NCBI RefSeq assembly: GCF_017368795.1
Contig: NZ_JAFNLL010000002.1
Span: 248,001 to 312,000 of the forward strand
Reading direction: 5' to 3'
Origin: Arthrobacter cavernae
GTDB taxonomy: Bacteria; Actinomycetota; Actinomycetes; Actinomycetales; Micrococcaceae
DNA length: 64,000 nt
The notes under the pieces are model-generated. The model did no database searches. It had not been told where the DNA came from and saw only the letters and a program-made list of their open reading frames with translations. Positions 54,900 to 63,265 of the stretch are shown here, one piece after another. Each line of letters begins with the position of its first letter. Positions within the stretch are counted from its first letter, which is position 1. Position numbers and translations under genes: made by a program.

Positions 54900-55871
54900 A
54901 GCAGTATCTCGTCCAACGAACTCGATTCAGTAGCCGACCTCCTGACCGTGGGTGAAGTTGTCGCCGTCAGGCTCCATCGACGCAGCGGTCATGTAGGGCT
55001 GTCGATGCTCGACGTCGACGACTCCGAACCCGTGCTGAGGGCACCCGAGCTGGTTCCAGGTGGCGGGCCGTGGTTGGTCCCGGGCCGTGACCTTGTGCAG
55101 AGGACTTCCACGGCGCAATCCCTTCACAACACACCTGCGCCCGAAGCCCCGGATGAAAGGTCCCCAGCAGGCGCCAAGGCCCTCAAATCAGCGGGACTGG
55201 CGCTGGCCACGGAACGAGCCAAGGTGCAGCAGCTTGAAGTGGAGCTTCAGGTGTTGCGGGCCGCAAACAACCGGCATCAGACGCACGCGGCTCTGCTGGA
55301 TGCAGACGTGATGCTTGGCCGCCAGCAGGCAGCAGAGCTGTCCGGCGTCGAGCGGGAAATCGACCGCCTCCGCCGCGAGCTTGCCACCACGAATCGGCAA
55401 CTTTCAGATCTTCGGAAGAAGCTGCGTGCCGTCCGAAAGGACGAGGCAGTGCCGGACCAGGTTTTCCTGGATCCGGACAAGGACTTCGACTTCCGGCTGA
55501 AATACTCATGGGCGGTCCAGATCCCGGCGTCCGAAAAGAGCAGACTGCCCTTGGGCCGGTACCGAATCGGTGGAGAATTTCTCAGGAGCCTGAGGGATCA
55601 GCCCCAGGAAAAGCAGAAGAAAGCCTGCAAGGCGATCGTTGACCTCCTCGTCAACGATCCGGCAAAGCTCAGCGCACGTGAGGCACACCAGCTTCGCACC
55701 GCTGCTTCCGGAGGATCCCCGGCCGTGACCCGCAACGGCGGCCAAGATGTCTGCTGGAGACTCTACATCGAACAGAATGTCGCGGCCGCAAGGCGCCTTC
55801 ACTATTGGAAGTGTGCCGACGGCGTCATCGAACTGGCCAGCGTGACAGTCCATGACGGAACACAGGCCTGA
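54900..55871 (+). pseudogene. 5'-truncated gene: S1-like domain plus coiled coil, unknown family
   Basis: An open frame of about 323 codons whose beginning is lost at the IS junction. It opens inside what looks like an S1/OB-type domain (DLLTVGEVVAVRLHRRSGHV, GLSMLDVDDSEPVL), continues through a Pro-rich linker and a coiled coil (about 55200-55440, ERAKVQQLEVELQVLRAANN), and ends with a globular domain (LDPDKDFDFRLKYSWAVQIP to ARRLHYWKCADGVIELASVTVHDGT). GTG 54948 could restart translation. The C-terminal block resembles a small toxin-like or nucleic-acid fold but I cannot name it. The codon use is native-like. Confidence 0.6.
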
Positions 55872-55909
55872 GCGGCTCCGTTCGTGTCGCCATGGCGAGC
55901 CGCGTGCGC

Positions 55910-55938
55910 CCGGCTAACGTTGGATCAGTGCTAGCCGG
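55910..55938. repeat. 7-bp inverted repeat upstream of the NERD-helicase gene
   Basis: CCGGCTA (55910-55916) and TAGCCGG (55932-55938) flank 15 nt. It may be an operator or a weak terminator of the preceding truncated gene. Confidence 0.4.
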
Positions 55939-55968
55939 ACAGCCGGTTCATCAGTTTTAGGGGCAGCA

Positions 55969-57654
55969 ATGAGGTGCATACCGGAGGAACCGGAGTTCGG
56001 CGAGGGACAGCTGGCGGAGAAGGCTGCCTGGGAGTCGCTGAAGCGAACGCTTCCCGACGACGTCGTGCTGGCCCACTCCGTCCAGATCCGCGACGGCCGG
56101 AGCGAATACGAGATTGATCTCCTCGTCCTCTGGCCCGGCGTGGGCATCGCCGCCATCGAGGTCAAAGGCGGCCAGGTCAGCATCGCCGAGGGCCAGTGGT
56201 ACCAATCAGACCGGACCCACAAGCGCAAGATTCAGAGCCCCGTGGCCCAGTCGCAAAGCTCCTTGCACGCCCTCAAGAACTGGCTTGAGAACCAGCTTGG
56301 TTCACGCCTGAGCAGCCGCTTCGTATACATGGTCAGCCTGCCGTACACGGATGTGCCCGACAACTGGGCCATGGCCGGCTGCCCTCGATCGTTGATCCTG
56401 GACCAGATCGACAGCAGAACCCCCGCCGAACTTGTGCGCCGGGCAATCGAGAACGAAGGGGGCGGGGCCGCCCCGCTGGCACCGGCATTCCTGGACCGCA
56501 TCGTCCGCAAGTTGAGCGGAGACCTTGATGCCGCCGTCGGGCCCGCCAGCAACCCCCAGGAGGATGAAGACGTTCAGGACCACCTCACGGAGCGTCAGGC
56601 CGTGTTGCTTCAGGCAACCCGGTCACTCCCCCGGATCCGCTTCACCGGCGGTGCGGGCAGCGGCAAGACCTGGCTGGCGGTGGAGAAGGCCCGGCTGCTC
56701 AGCAAACAAGGCAAACGCGTCGGCCTCTTTTGCTACAACAAGGGCCTGGGCCAATATCTCCGGGACCGTGTCTCCACGTGGCGCCAGGCCAAGCCCGTGT
56801 TCACCGGCGAATTCCACGAATACGTGCGCGGGCTGGGCGTCCCGGACGGTTCAGGGCAGGACTACTTCGATGTGGAAATGCCCCGGATGCTGAAGGAACT
56901 GGCAGCCGGCATGGAGCCGAGTGAGCGCTTGGATGCCGTCGTCGTCGATGAGGCCCAAGACTTTGCCCCGCTGTGGTGGGACGCGCTGCTCGCCTGCACC
57001 AAGGACCCCGCTGGCGGAGAGGTCTACGCGTTCATGGACGACCACCAGGACGTCTACCGCAGGTGGAACGGCACGACGGCGGACTTCGCGTTCGGTCCCA
57101 CCGCGACGTTCGCGCCCATCCACATCGATGAGAATCTGCGCAACACCCGAAAGATCGCCGAGACCTTCAAGGGTTTTGCGGGTGAACACTTCACACCCCG
57201 CGGAAGCACGGGTCTGCCTGTCCGGATGGTCGAATGCACCTCCGATGAGGCGCTCGACGTCGCGGGTGACTGCGTAGACGCGCTCATCGCTGAAGGATGG
57301 GCCAACAACCAGATTGCGCTCCTCACCACCAAGAACCGACACCCGGTGCACCTGGACTTCTTCGAACGCGGCGCCACTGAAGAGTATTGGCGCGAGTTCC
57401 ACGCCGGCGAAGCCGAGTTCTATGGCCATGTGTTGGGCTTCAAAGGATTGGAACGCTCGGTTGTGGTGCTTTGCGTCAACGGATTCAAGGACATGGAACG
57501 GGCGGCTGAGCAACTCTACGTCGGCTTGTCCCGGGCGCGGAGTCTGCTGGTGGTGGTTGGTGATTCAGAGTTGCTGGCGGAAGCGGGCGGACGGGAGCTG
57601 AAGGTTGCTTTGTCGCGGATGCAGGCGTGGAAACCGGTGCTCCACGCTGAATAG
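55969..57654 (+). CDS. NERD nuclease-SF1 helicase fusion protein
   Basis: A 561-aa protein. The N-terminal NERD domain has a PD-(D/E)XK core D50-LLVLWPGVGIAAI-E64-V-K66. The second part is a UvrD/Rep-like SF1 helicase: Walker A GGAGSGKTWLA near residue 232, Walker B VVVDEAQDF near 326, DDHQDVYR, and the motif VI region LYVGLSRARSLLVVV. Nuclease-helicase fusions of this size act in DNA repair or phage defence (for example Nhi). TTTTAGGGG lies about 5 nt before ATG 55969. The role is inferred. Confidence 0.86.
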   Translation: MRCIPEEPEFGEGQLAEKAAWESLKRTLPDDVVLAHSVQIRDGRSEYEIDLLVLWPGVGIAAIEVKGGQVSIAEGQWYQSDRTHKRKIQSPVAQSQSSLHALKNWLENQLGSRLSSRFVYMVSLPYTDVPDNWAMAGCPRSLILDQIDSRTPAELVRRAIENEGGGAAPLAPAFLDRIVRKLSGDLDAAVGPASNPQEDEDVQDHLTERQAVLLQATRSLPRIRFTGGAGSGKTWLAVEKARLLSKQGKRVGLFCYNKGLGQYLRDRVSTWRQAKPVFTGEFHEYVRGLGVPDGSGQDYFDVEMPRMLKELAAGMEPSERLDAVVVDEAQDFAPLWWDALLACTKDPAGGEVYAFMDDHQDVYRRWNGTTADFAFGPTATFAPIHIDENLRNTRKIAETFKGFAGEHFTPRGSTGLPVRMVECTSDEALDVAGDCVDALIAEGWANNQIALLTTKNRHPVHLDFFERGATEEYWREFHAGEAEFYGHVLGFKGLERSVVVLCVNGFKDMERAAEQLYVGLSRARSLLVVVGDSELLAEAGGRELKVALSRMQAWKPVLHAE

Positions 57655-57748
57655 AGACGTTGCCCCGTCATCAGGGCAGCTGAACGCAGGTTTCCCGACG
57701 ACCACAATCCAACTCGATAGTCAACAAACAATTGCAAAGGGCACGGCC

Positions 57749-58438
57749 ATGACATTGCCAGAAATCCTCACGTCGGAGCACGTTAACAACGCCGCTGCTC
57801 TTGTGCGTGACTACTACACGAAGGTGTACCGCCATGATCTTCCGCGCACGGGCAGCCGCTTCGACAATTGGGCCGGCGGTGGCGACCGATCAGAAATTGC
57901 AAATGAAATTACCGCAGACGATCTCGTGGCTGTTTCGCTCTTGTCCATTCGTTTCCCGGCGACAGCGGCGATTGGGATCCTTGAAACTCGATCCGATGAT
58001 ATCGCCGGACTACTGGAGCAAATTCCTACGGACAGGGCCCTCCACGAAGTCGATGCTAAAGACTATGAGGGGTTCCTGGGCTCCGATAGCCCGGCTAACA
58101 AACTGTGGCGGCTGCTCCGGGGTACGGATACTTACCGATGGGGCGTTGGAGCGACAACCGCTAGCAAAATATTGGCCCGGAAACGGCCCCATCTCATTCC
58201 CATCTACGACTCGGTGGTAGCCCCGCTCATGGGCCTTGAGAGTGCCGATGGACAATGGACCAGATGGCACGCTGCCCTGACTGGCGATCGCGGGCTCGCC
58301 GAGCGTCTCCATGCCATCCGCGAGCAATCCGAGATCAATCTGCAAATCTCAGACCTCCGCATAATGGACGTCGTTCTGTGGATGCATGGGAAGAATCTCG
58401 GCATGACCGTTCAGGACGATGCACCAAGCGAACAGTAA
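57749..58438 (+). CDS. DUF6308 family protein
   Basis: A 229-aa protein with GSRFDNWAGGGDRSEIANEITADDLVAVSLLSIRFP, the pattern I associate with DUF6308, and a central helical RGTDTYRWGVGATTASKILARKRPHLIPIYDSVV block that looks like a helix-hairpin-helix region. Function unknown. ATG 57749 follows AAAGGG by about 7 nt, 94 nt after the helicase gene on the same strand, so the two may be co-transcribed. Confidence 0.75.
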   Translation: MTLPEILTSEHVNNAAALVRDYYTKVYRHDLPRTGSRFDNWAGGGDRSEIANEITADDLVAVSLLSIRFPATAAIGILETRSDDIAGLLEQIPTDRALHEVDAKDYEGFLGSDSPANKLWRLLRGTDTYRWGVGATTASKILARKRPHLIPIYDSVVAPLMGLESADGQWTRWHAALTGDRGLAERLHAIREQSEINLQISDLRIMDVVLWMHGKNLGMTVQDDAPSEQ

Positions 58439-58682
58439 GCCGGGCCGGGCGACGGGGAGGACAACACTGCTTGAGACGCAAGGAAAAGGCTCCAAGCGCA
58501 ACTATGGACCCTCCGGCTGAACATCTCCGCACGACGCATAAGTTTTTGTCAGAGGCACCATATATGCTTCAGCAAGGACCACGGAACGCAACAGCAATCC
58601 GCTGATTGTGGATAACTGTTTCAGATAATTGTCTGATTTGGCGTTCAGGAAGGGTCTCACCGAACTACGAAAATGGGGAACC

Positions 58683-59309
58683 ATGTCTGACTTCAATAAC
58701 GGCGCGTTGCCAGCTGCATCACCCGAATCACCGCAGATCCACCGCGTCCAAATCGTTGAGGAAAAGCGAAAGAATGGGCTCGGCGTCGCATCACTCGTCG
58801 TGGGTATCGTCGCCGCAGCGTTTAGCCTCATTCCTCTCGTGGGAATGGTCGCTTTCTTCCTCGGCCCTGTCGCCATCATCCTTGGTCTTATCGCCGTCTT
58901 CCTTAAGAACCGGAAGAAGGGCACGGCCATCGCAGGCATCGTTCTCGGTGTCGTCAGCCTTATCATCGCCGGTATCGTGACTGCCGTCGTGGGTGCCGCT
59001 GTACAGGCCGTAGACAAGAGCATCAATGCGGAGCACACGGTGGAGTATGTCGTCACAACGTCCGGTCCGGCCACCTTGTCCTACTGGACACCTGGCGGGT
59101 CATCGCAGGAAGACATTACTGCGGATTGGAGGAAATCCATCACGTCGAAGGAATTCAACATCACAAGCCTTTCGGTGACCGGCAGCTACAGCGACCCAAG
59201 CGCCGCAGTGAGCTGTGAAATCCTGATCGACGGCAAGAGCGCCGGAAAGAACACCGGCAGCGGCACGGGCGCACACGCGCTCTGCTCGGGAAGCACCTGG
59301 GCGAAGTAA
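58683..59309 (+). CDS. DUF4190-like membrane protein with extracytoplasmic MmpS-like domain
   Basis: A 208-aa protein with a soluble N-terminus of about 35 residues, two or three hydrophobic segments in the DUF4190 style (VASLVVGIVAAAFSLIPLVG, GPVAIILGLIAVFLK, GTAIAGIVLGVVSLIIAGI), then a beta-rich outer domain with a Cys pair (VSCEI, HALCSG) as in MmpS-type proteins. Function unknown. TGGGGAACC precedes ATG 58683. Confidence 0.76.
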   Translation: MSDFNNGALPAASPESPQIHRVQIVEEKRKNGLGVASLVVGIVAAAFSLIPLVGMVAFFLGPVAIILGLIAVFLKNRKKGTAIAGIVLGVVSLIIAGIVTAVVGAAVQAVDKSINAEHTVEYVVTTSGPATLSYWTPGGSSQEDITADWRKSITSKEFNITSLSVTGSYSDPSAAVSCEILIDGKSAGKNTGSGTGAHALCSGSTWAK

Positions 59310-59319
59310 TCCAAACGGG

Positions 59320-59355
59320 CTGGTACGGGGTCCATGCAGGATGACCTCGTACCAG
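59320..59355 (+). terminator. Hairpin after the DUF4190-like gene
   Basis: CTGGTACGGGGTC pairs with GACCTCGTACCAG (one mismatch) around a 10-nt loop. It starts 10 nt after the stop; there is no T-run. Confidence 0.6.
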
Positions 59356-59412
59356 GCCTCCCGACCTTCGGATTGTGCCGCCCCCGTCAGCCCGAAGCAG
59401 TATTCCGGCCGG

Positions 59413-60084
59413 TCACTCTGGGACGTGTGGCGCGCCCAGCTCCCCCGCGATCTTCTCTTCCAGCGCCGCTACCGTAGCCTCGGGCAGGACGATCAGTCCA
59501 TCCAGTTCCCGCCGGGCGCGCTTGTAGGCGGTCTGCCGCTCGGCCGGTGTCGCGGCGTTATCGGAGGCGATGTTGAGCAGCTTCTTGGCGGTCGCTAACC
59601 GCTGGCGTTCTGGCTCAGTGAAGTTGTGATCCTTGATTCGCTTGGCCTCGCGCTCTGCGACGTCGAAGGCCAGCTCGAAGCCGTTCACGGCTGCCCGGTA
59701 CTCCGCCAGCCGGGCCGCCGTCGTGATTTCTCCCGGGGCGGCTGGCCGCAGACCGTCGGCTTCCTTCTTCGCCCGGAGGAACGCGACCGTGAGAGGTTCC
59801 CGCACATCCGTCATGACCGGGAAGTCGATGAGCTTCCCGACGTCGAGTTCGTAGTCCAGCCACCGCTGGTTCACGGCGTCGTGCGCCGCAATCAGCGCGG
59901 CGACCTCGGACTGGCTGGCCTGCTCAGCCTGCACGGTCTGGTTCTTGAGCTTGTAGAGCTCCACTCGGCGACGGTGGCGGCGTTCGCTGGCCTTGGACCA
60001 TTGCCGTGCCCAGCCGCCGGCCATCCCGCCGATGGGGAAGATGAGCCACCAGTAGCTGCCAAGGAAGTCAAAGAAGGGTTCCAC
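59413..60084 (-). CDS. Membrane-anchored coiled-coil protein, unknown
   Basis: A 223-aa protein with one N-terminal membrane helix ([20 protein letters not shown], residues about 6-25) followed by a basic patch ([15 protein letters not shown]) and a mostly helical cytoplasmic domain. No family recognised. GTG 60084 has GGGAGG 8 nt upstream, which decides the start over GTG/ATG choices further up to 60132. Confidence 0.72.
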   Translation of the reverse strand: MEPFFDFLGSYWWLIFPIGGMAGGWARQWSKASERRHRRRVELYKLKNQTVQAEQASQSEVAALIAAHDAVNQRWLDYELDVGKLIDFPVMTDVREPLTVAFLRAKKEADGLRPAAPGEITTAARLAEYRAAVNGFELAFDVAEREAKRIKDHNFTEPERQRLATAKKLLNIASDNAATPAERQTAYKRARRELDGLIVLPEATVAALEEKIAGELGAPHVPE

Positions 60085-60149
60085 GGATTCATCCTCCCAC
60101 CGCCCCGGACGGGTCCTCAACAAGCCGGGCATGCCCGCGCGCAGCGGGC

Positions 60150-60155
60150 TACGAT
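60150..60155 (+). promoter_or_regulatory. Leaderless-type -10 element for the VOC gene
   Basis: TACGAT is followed by six pyrimidines and ATG 60162; no ribosome site is present. Confidence 0.5.
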
Positions 60156-60161
60156 TCCCCC

Positions 60162-60593
60162 ATGGACCAGCAACTGCACTTCATCACTTTCGCCACCCAG
60201 GACCTTGGCCGCGCCCGCGGCTTCTACAAGGACGGCCTCGGCTGGGACCCGTTGATGGATGTCCCCGGCGAGATCATCTTCTTCCAGGTGGCGCCCGGGC
60301 TGGTCCTCGGACTGTTCGACGCCGTGAAGTTCGACCAGGACCTGAACAACCAGGAGAAAACTCTTGGCGTCAGCGGAGTGACGCTCTCGCACAATGTCGG
60401 CAGCGCAGCCGAAGTGTCCAGCACCATCGAGAGGCTGGCAGCAGCCGGGGCCACCATCCTGAAGCCAGCGCAGGCCGGCGCCTTCGGCGGCATTTTCCAC
60501 GGCCACGTGAAGGACCCCAACGGCATCATCTGGGAGATCGCGCACAACCCGGGCTGGCGCATCAACTCGGATGGCAAGGTCGTCTTCGGCTGA
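60162..60593 (+). CDS. VOC family (glyoxalase-like) protein
   Basis: A 143-aa vicinal-oxygen-chelate protein with two beta-alpha-beta-beta-beta units. It begins [28 protein letters not shown] and ends with [25 protein letters not shown]. The candidate metal ligands are His 6 and the Glu in IIWEIAHN. The enzyme activity is unknown. Confidence 0.88.
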   Translation: MDQQLHFITFATQDLGRARGFYKDGLGWDPLMDVPGEIIFFQVAPGLVLGLFDAVKFDQDLNNQEKTLGVSGVTLSHNVGSAAEVSSTIERLAAAGATILKPAQAGAFGGIFHGHVKDPNGIIWEIAHNPGWRINSDGKVVFG

Positions 60594-60623
60594 GCTGACG
60601 CTTCAGGAGGACTCCCTGAGCCC

Positions 60624-61985
60624 CTAAACCCCCGGCTTCCGCCAAGCCACCGCCAGCACCACCACCACCGCACTGAGCCCCAGCATCACCAGCACCATCA
60701 GCCCCCAGTTCGACTGGTTCACCCCGGGCCCGTACAGCACACCGATCAGCACCGTCGCCGTGATCGCGCCCAGGTAGCGGCACGTTTGGAAGATCCCGGC
60801 GGCCACTCCCCTCTCCTCCGGCCGCGCGGACACGTACAGGCCCTGGTTGGAGGCCGTGCTCACGGCGCCATACGGAACACCCATCAGCGCTGCCGCCACC
60901 AGCACCAGCGGTGGCCACAGCGACAACGTCAGCAATCCGAGCGCGCCCGAGGCACCCGCGAGCACCAACGCCCCGGCGATCATCACGGAACGCACTCCGA
61001 AGCGCTCGATGAACCGCACCACCAGCGGGGTAACCACAACCGACACCGCGGAAAGGGGCAGCACAAGCAGGCCCACCAGCCCGGCGTCGTAATGTCCTGC
61101 CTCCTGCAGCAGCTGCGGCAGGCCGAAGAACACGAAGTAATACACCCCGCTGAAGACGACGAACAGCAGATACACCAGCAGCAGCGGCCGGTTTCGGCCC
61201 AGCAGCCGCAGATCCAGGAACGGCGGCCTGAAGCGCAGCTCGCGCCACGCAAACAGCCCCGCCACAACGGTCGCGGCGCCCAGGAGCCACCAGCGGTAGC
61301 CCGGAATCACGTTGAGCAGCGCCATCATGGCCAGCGTGAGCGAGGCGACGAAGGCAAGGATGCCGGGGATGTCGGACTCGCGGATCAGTTTCCCGAGGGA
61401 GCCTGTTTCGCGCCCGACGTCGGCCGGCGCCGCCCGGTGCACCACAATCAGCGCAAGCAGAGCGAGCGGCACGTTGATCGCAAACAGCGCCTGCCAGCCC
61501 AGCAGGCTCACCAACAAACCGCCGACGACAGGTCCCACCGCGGCCGCCGAGGTGTTCGCCATCTGGATGCGCCCCAGCGGGCGGGTGGATGGCAGCTCAG
61601 CCAGCCGGCTGAGTTCGGTGACCATCACGACGGCGGACGGGTACGCCGTCGCGGTTCCGACGGCCATGAGCGCACGGGCCACACAGACCAGCGCGAAGTT
61701 GGGCAGGAACGGCGCCACGGCGCAGGTCACCGCCACCAACGCCATCCCGAAGGTGAACAAGCGCCGCGGCCCGAAACGGTCGGCAAGCCTGCCCATGAGC
61801 GGCTGCCCGGCCGCCGAGGCGAGGTAGAACGAGGTGATCACCCAGGTGACTGTCGCGACGTCGAGCGCGAAATCCTCCCGCAGCACCACCAACGCGACGG
61901 CGATCATGGACGAGTTCAGCGGGTTCAGGGATGTCCCGAGGCCGAGTGCAGCGATCGCGAGGCCGGGGCGGGGTTTGTTCGTCAC
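60624..61985 (-). CDS. MFS drug-efflux type transporter (DHA family)
   Basis: A 453-aa transporter with twelve to fourteen predicted helices. The first helix region LGTSLNPLNSSMIAVALVVLRED, motif A MGRLADRFGPRRLF and the VWxxxxYxxA-like VITSFYLASAAGQ are typical of DHA2/EmrB-like exporters. Substrate unknown. The start is GTG 61985; the frame continues to 62033 without a better start. Ribosome site is weak (AGGGGC next to GTG). Confidence 0.87.
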   Translation of the reverse strand: MTNKPRPGLAIAALGLGTSLNPLNSSMIAVALVVLREDFALDVATVTWVITSFYLASAAGQPLMGRLADRFGPRRLFTFGMALVAVTCAVAPFLPNFALVCVARALMAVGTATAYPSAVVMVTELSRLAELPSTRPLGRIQMANTSAAAVGPVVGGLLVSLLGWQALFAINVPLALLALIVVHRAAPADVGRETGSLGKLIRESDIPGILAFVASLTLAMMALLNVIPGYRWWLLGAATVVAGLFAWRELRFRPPFLDLRLLGRNRPLLLVYLLFVVFSGVYYFVFFGLPQLLQEAGHYDAGLVGLLVLPLSAVSVVVTPLVVRFIERFGVRSVMIAGALVLAGASGALGLLTLSLWPPLVLVAAALMGVPYGAVSTASNQGLYVSARPEERGVAAGIFQTCRYLGAITATVLIGVLYGPGVNQSNWGLMVLVMLGLSAVVVVLAVAWRKPGV

Positions 61986-62155
61986 GCCCCTAAGTCTGGT
62001 GCATGGTTGCTTTGGGTCACGAAAAGTGTGCACAAGCAGCCGTTAACCTCTCAGCCATCCGCCGACCTCAAGGGCCACCAGATCGCGTTCGTAGACCCCG
62101 GATCCCCAACTGCATAGCGCGGCTACAAGCTGCCGAAGGCGTGCGCGGTTCACGG

Positions 62156-62716
62156 TTAACGTTCAGCCGCGGCCTCTTGGGCTGGCGGTTGCCGCCACGG
62201 AGTGAGCCGCGGCAGCCACCGCGGCACGTTTTCCTTGAACTGGACGTACTCCGGGCCGAACTTCCGGGTCAGGGCGGGTTCCTCGTAGAACCTGACAAAG
62301 GCTGCAATAGGAATCGCCGCGAGCGCGGCAGCCCGGAGGAGCTTCGGCTGGCCGAGGATGAGTCCCTGCCCGACGACGGCGGCGCCCATGGCCAGGTACA
62401 TCGGGTTCCGGACGAAGCGGTAAAGTCCGCCCACCACCAGCCGCTTCGGCGGGGCGAAAGGAGCCGGGGTTCCGATGCCTTCCAGGGCAAATCGGACAAA
62501 GGAATTGGAAACAACGCTGGCGCCCGCAACCACCAGCAAGGTGCCGGCGAGCTGCGCGGGTGCGCCGCCGGGAACGGGTTCCTGCACCTTCCAGCGCGTC
62601 AACAGCCACGGCCCCAGCCCCACCACCGTCAGCGGTCCCGCCGAAAACAGGGCCGTGCCGATGGCTGCGCGTCTGGTTTCGTTCCTGGGATCCAGGTGTG
62701 CCCTCATGCTGAACAT
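62156..62716 (-). CDS. Isoprenylcysteine methyltransferase-like membrane protein
   Basis: A 186-aa integral membrane protein with four hydrophobic segments and the PEMT/ICMT-type C-terminus: LVVGGLYRFVRNPMYLAM followed by FVRFYEEPALTRKFGPEYVQFKENVPRWLPR. Such bacterial proteins are putative SAM-dependent methyltransferases of unknown substrate. ATG 62716 has GGGGG 6 nt upstream; ATG 62707 is an alternative. Confidence 0.82.
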   Translation of the reverse strand: MFSMRAHLDPRNETRRAAIGTALFSAGPLTVVGLGPWLLTRWKVQEPVPGGAPAQLAGTLLVVAGASVVSNSFVRFALEGIGTPAPFAPPKRLVVGGLYRFVRNPMYLAMGAAVVGQGLILGQPKLLRAAALAAIPIAAFVRFYEEPALTRKFGPEYVQFKENVPRWLPRLTPWRQPPAQEAAAER

Positions 62717-62789
62717 TCTTGACCCCCGCCCGGTCGGGAACAAGAGTCCATGAATCCGGTGCTCGAAAGAGAAGCGCGGCGGTGAGGAC

Positions 62790-63137
62790 TCAGACCCGGG
62801 CCGACTGGTTCCGTGCCTCGGTCAGGAAACTGAGGTGCGCGGGAGTGGCCGCAACAACGTGCGCCTGGTACTCGGGGTATTTGGCGACGAACTTCTTGAT
62901 GAACGCGCACACCGGAACGATCTTCATGCCCGCGGCGACCGTCTGATCCAGCGCCTCCGTGGCGAGTTTCCCGGCCAGGCCCTGTCCGCCATATTCCTCG
63001 TTGATGACCGTGTGGTAGAAAATCCGCTGCCGTCCGTCGTCGTAATCCTTGTACGCGGCTTTGCCGATCACGCGGCCGTCGGAGAGCACCTCGAAGCGTT
63101 CCCACTCGGTGTTGTGGTTGATAAGCATGTTGTCCAT
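62790..63137 (-). CDS. GNAT family N-acetyltransferase (YjdJ-like)
   Basis: A 115-aa short GNAT domain. The acetyl-CoA binding motif region is EYGGQGLAGKLATEALDQTVAAGMKIVPVCAFI, followed by YPEYQAHV. This compact form matches the GCN5-related YjdJ/YidJ group. GGAGAGG lies 5 nt before ATG 63137. Confidence 0.85.
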   Translation of the reverse strand: MDNMLINHNTEWERFEVLSDGRVIGKAAYKDYDDGRQRIFYHTVINEEYGGQGLAGKLATEALDQTVAAGMKIVPVCAFIKKFVAKYPEYQAHVVAATPAHLSFLTEARNQSARV

Positions 63138-63229
63138 TCGGTCCTCTCCGGGCAACTTCCTGTTCTGTTCCTCTTGGGCATCCTAAACACTCAAGTGCCG
63201 ATGAATGTTCCAGCACCACCCAAAACCCG

Positions 63230-63259
63230 TTGACATGTGACCAAAATGTCACCTATTCT
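63230..63259 (+). promoter_or_regulatory. Promoter with overlapping operator for the ArsR-SRPBCC gene
   Basis: TTGACA (63230-63235) and TATTCT (63254-63259) are separated by 18 nt. Between them GTGAC-CAAAAT-GTCAC is a perfect inverted repeat (63237-63252), a likely binding site for the encoded ArsR-type repressor. Confidence 0.65.
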
Positions 63260-63265
63260 GGCCGT

